64,000 nucleotides of DNA from NCBI RefSeq assembly GCF_001949145.1, contig NW_019091650.1:62001-126000 (forward strand). The letters are read 5' to 3'. Shown here piece by piece: positions 62,201 through 64,000 of this stretch. A model generated the notes under the pieces. It was not told where the DNA came from. It ran no database searches and saw only the letters and a program-made list of their open reading frames with translations. Source of the DNA: Acanthaster planci (lineage: Eukaryota > Echinodermata > Asteroidea > Valvatida > Acanthasteridae). Both the position numbers and the translations under genes were made by a program. Numbering within the stretch: position 1 is the first letter of the stretch; every line of letters begins with the position of its first letter.

Positions 62201-63260
62201 GAGACCTTAACGTGCTTTTATCTGAAATTCATAAATACTTCAGATAGTTTACCCTTTCTTATTGGTCAAGAGCCCATCACATGGCCGGTATTAAACAGCT
62301 GATAAAACACCAGCCAGCTGCTGCAAAATTGGCCTCTGAACAGTGTTTGTACGTTTATTTCTACACTGCAATGCATCACCTGCAGGGGTGACGTACTTCG
62401 AAAAAAAGTGTATTTATTTAACTTTACGCTGAACTATTCCTCAGAAAGTAGATGGGTTTTGAAACCCAGGGAGATTGGTAGTACGAGAATTATTATGTTT
62501 AAAACCATTCTAAATGAATAGTTATTTAAACCTTTAAAAGAGAGCAACGAACTTAAAACCTCTTGATCAAGCTGGAAAAGTTGATATGTAAGCACGAGCG
62601 CGCGAACGCACGAAAATATGACTGTTTTTGTTGCACCTCCTGGTTGAAAATAAATTACGGAATACTCAATGTAAGTCATTTTTTAAAATTCACAGTTGTC
62701 AGGATAAATTCAATTGTCTATCGCATATCCATATACGTGGATATGCAATATGTAGAAGTGTTGCTTTTCGTTGAATAATTCATTGTTTATTTCAGGCGCA
62801 AACCAATTTCGTACTGTGCTTTTGCCACGAACTGGCCCTCCGGATAAACAGTGGCAATGATGGCCATTTTAGTCTGACCGACGGTCTCGATTTGTATTAT
62901 TTAAATCATCTTTATTGCGTTAGGGCAGACACAAGTCATTAATTTTGATAGTGGCCTGTAGATTGGGGAAAAGCAAACAAAATGGGGAAAGTGTAAAATT
63001 TAGGTACGAAAATTTCGAGGTTGTGAAGAATCATATTCGTATTTATGAATGGATAATAGCGATTATCACAATCCAAAGCCAAACCGGTTTTAAACATTTT
63101 GTTGAATTCCAGCCAAGTACATATTTACTCCTTGAGTAAAATGCTTCATTGTGATAGATTTTTTTCTGTAGCATTGATAAATAGTTACCAATATAGCATC
63201 GAACCGACCAACGAGAGCCGTAGATTACAACGGGAACCGTTATTTGTTATGGCAATCTTT
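53210..63260. other. Long intergenic stretch, no gene recognised
   Basis: It holds family 4 copy 3. The longest frames are 54997-55542 (181 codons) and, next to it on the same strand, 55556-55960 (134 codons). The first has two hydrophobic stretches near its C-terminus. Neither shows a known motif or splice structure I can support. 59145-59480 is G/C-rich with a TTGCAG just before 59181 but reads as no known protein. Confidence 0.6.
53940..54207 (+). repeat. Dispersed repeat family 4, copy 3
   Basis: CTTCCTGGATGACATCACAG is followed by an internal duplication of CATCACAGCAACA, then CCCTCAGCTGTCCAGGAAAG. Upstream GAGTAAATTCTGGGTTCCCA and GAAGAGAAAATCC match copies 1 and 2. Confidence 0.65.
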
Positions 63261-63263
63261 TTT

Positions 63264-63717
63264 ATAGCGTAACCAACACCACGAAGTAGCTTCAACTGCA
63301 CTTGCGTGCTACTTCGTGAAAACAATTGCGGTTTACAACAATTTCGGTTTCACGAAGTAGCACTCAAGTGTGCGCGCGCACATCGTACACTGATGCATAA
63401 TCGAACGATTTTCGTTTTCACGAAGTAGCACTCGTGTATCTTGTCAATATAGCATGTATAAAAACGGTTTGAAAGATCTGAAATGATTTGATTCACCCGT
63501 AAATATGTGACTTAACTAGAAGATGATCTTTAAAACTCATTTTAACTGTTTAAATTAAGGAAAAAGTCAATTCCTTACAACGACAACTCACGGAGTTCGT
63601 GCCATACGTGCTGAGTGCTACTTCGTGAAAATGAATATGACACATTTCTGTGAAATACGCGCTGAAGCAGCGCACACACCTTTGGATGGTTACTACTTCG
63701 TGGTATTGGTGACGATA
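63264..63717. mobile_element. TIR element of about 450 bp with six copies of CACGAAGTAG
   Basis: Terminal blocks TAACCAACACCACGAAGTAG and CTACTTCGTGGTATTGGTGA are inverted copies. CACGAAGTAG occurs on the + strand at 63280, 63351 and 63419 and on the - strand at 63309, 63618 and 63693. Four inner copies share the longer form CACGAAGTAGCAC. Also inside are palindrome TGTGCGCGCGCACA (about 63369) and hairpin GCGCTG-AAG-CAGCGC. It has no coding capacity. Repeated subterminal motifs in both orientations resemble transposase binding sites. Confidence 0.7.
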
Positions 63718-64000
63718 GGGGCATTTGCACTTTGTCAGCGGTCATGGTTTTATTCGTGCGCTCTACATCACTCAGAATTTGCCGTTGCACGCTTTTACGG
63801 ATGAGCTTTCACCCCCGTAGCATTTTTCAGGTCGGTGCCTTTAATGTTTGTTTAAATTGTTTGAGTGGAAACGGCGTACTTTTTTACATTGGCATGTTTT
63901 GGCATTGTCAGATACGGAGTCAGTTGTGTATGCGTAGGTATTGTTTGGATACTCATCTTAAAAGGAAAAAAACGGGGAAATGTAATTCCTTGATTCTGTT

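Noticed and set aside
1-64000. CRISPR array, bacterial operon or phage-like system
   Set aside because: The DNA is clearly eukaryotic. The tandem repeats lack spacers of even length and there are no neighbouring cas-like frames.

Overview
This is eukaryotic genomic DNA, most likely from a marine invertebrate deuterostome (echinoderm or hemichordate type). I infer this from one spliced gene with introns of 0.5-1.9 kb, many CATGTAC-type simple repeats, short terminal-inverted-repeat (TIR) elements starting CAGTG or CAGGG, and very low gene density. The species cannot be named from the sequence.

The only gene I can support is a complete aquaglyceroporin (AQP3/7/9/10 class) on the + strand at 8951-15089. 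It has six coding exons (8951-9061, 9658-9790, 11118-11255, 13147-13256, 13804-14021, 14915-15089). All phases join cleanly into a 294-residue protein with both NPA boxes, the glyceroporin Asp after the second box, and an AQP3-like pore filter. Its introns hold several short TIR elements and dispersed repeats.

The rest is intergenic. 1-8.8 kb holds a foldback palindrome, simple repeats and a 29-bp minisatellite running into a 308-base assembly gap. 15.1-25.5 kb is a cluster of small TIR elements, one with a tRNA-like segment inside. 25.5-27.1 kb is a decayed non-LTR retrotransposon on the - strand with recognisable reverse transcriptase blocks. 27.4-27.8 kb has a strong foldback and a tRNA-like SINE head. 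41.6-43.3 kb is a 1.6-kb foldback with arms of about 350 bp; its centre holds a second full-length copy of the roughly 500-bp TIR element found in aquaporin intron 3. 63.3-63.7 kb is a TIR element with six copies of one 10-mer in both orientations.

Four dispersed families have two or three copies in this window, and I could align them by reading. Apart from the aquaporin and the retrotransposon relic, no open frame resembles a family I recognise. I found no RNA gene beyond the tRNA-like repeats, no CRISPR array and no convincing novel multi-gene system. The most interesting unexplained structures are the nested foldback, the 10-mer cluster and the unnamed repeat families.
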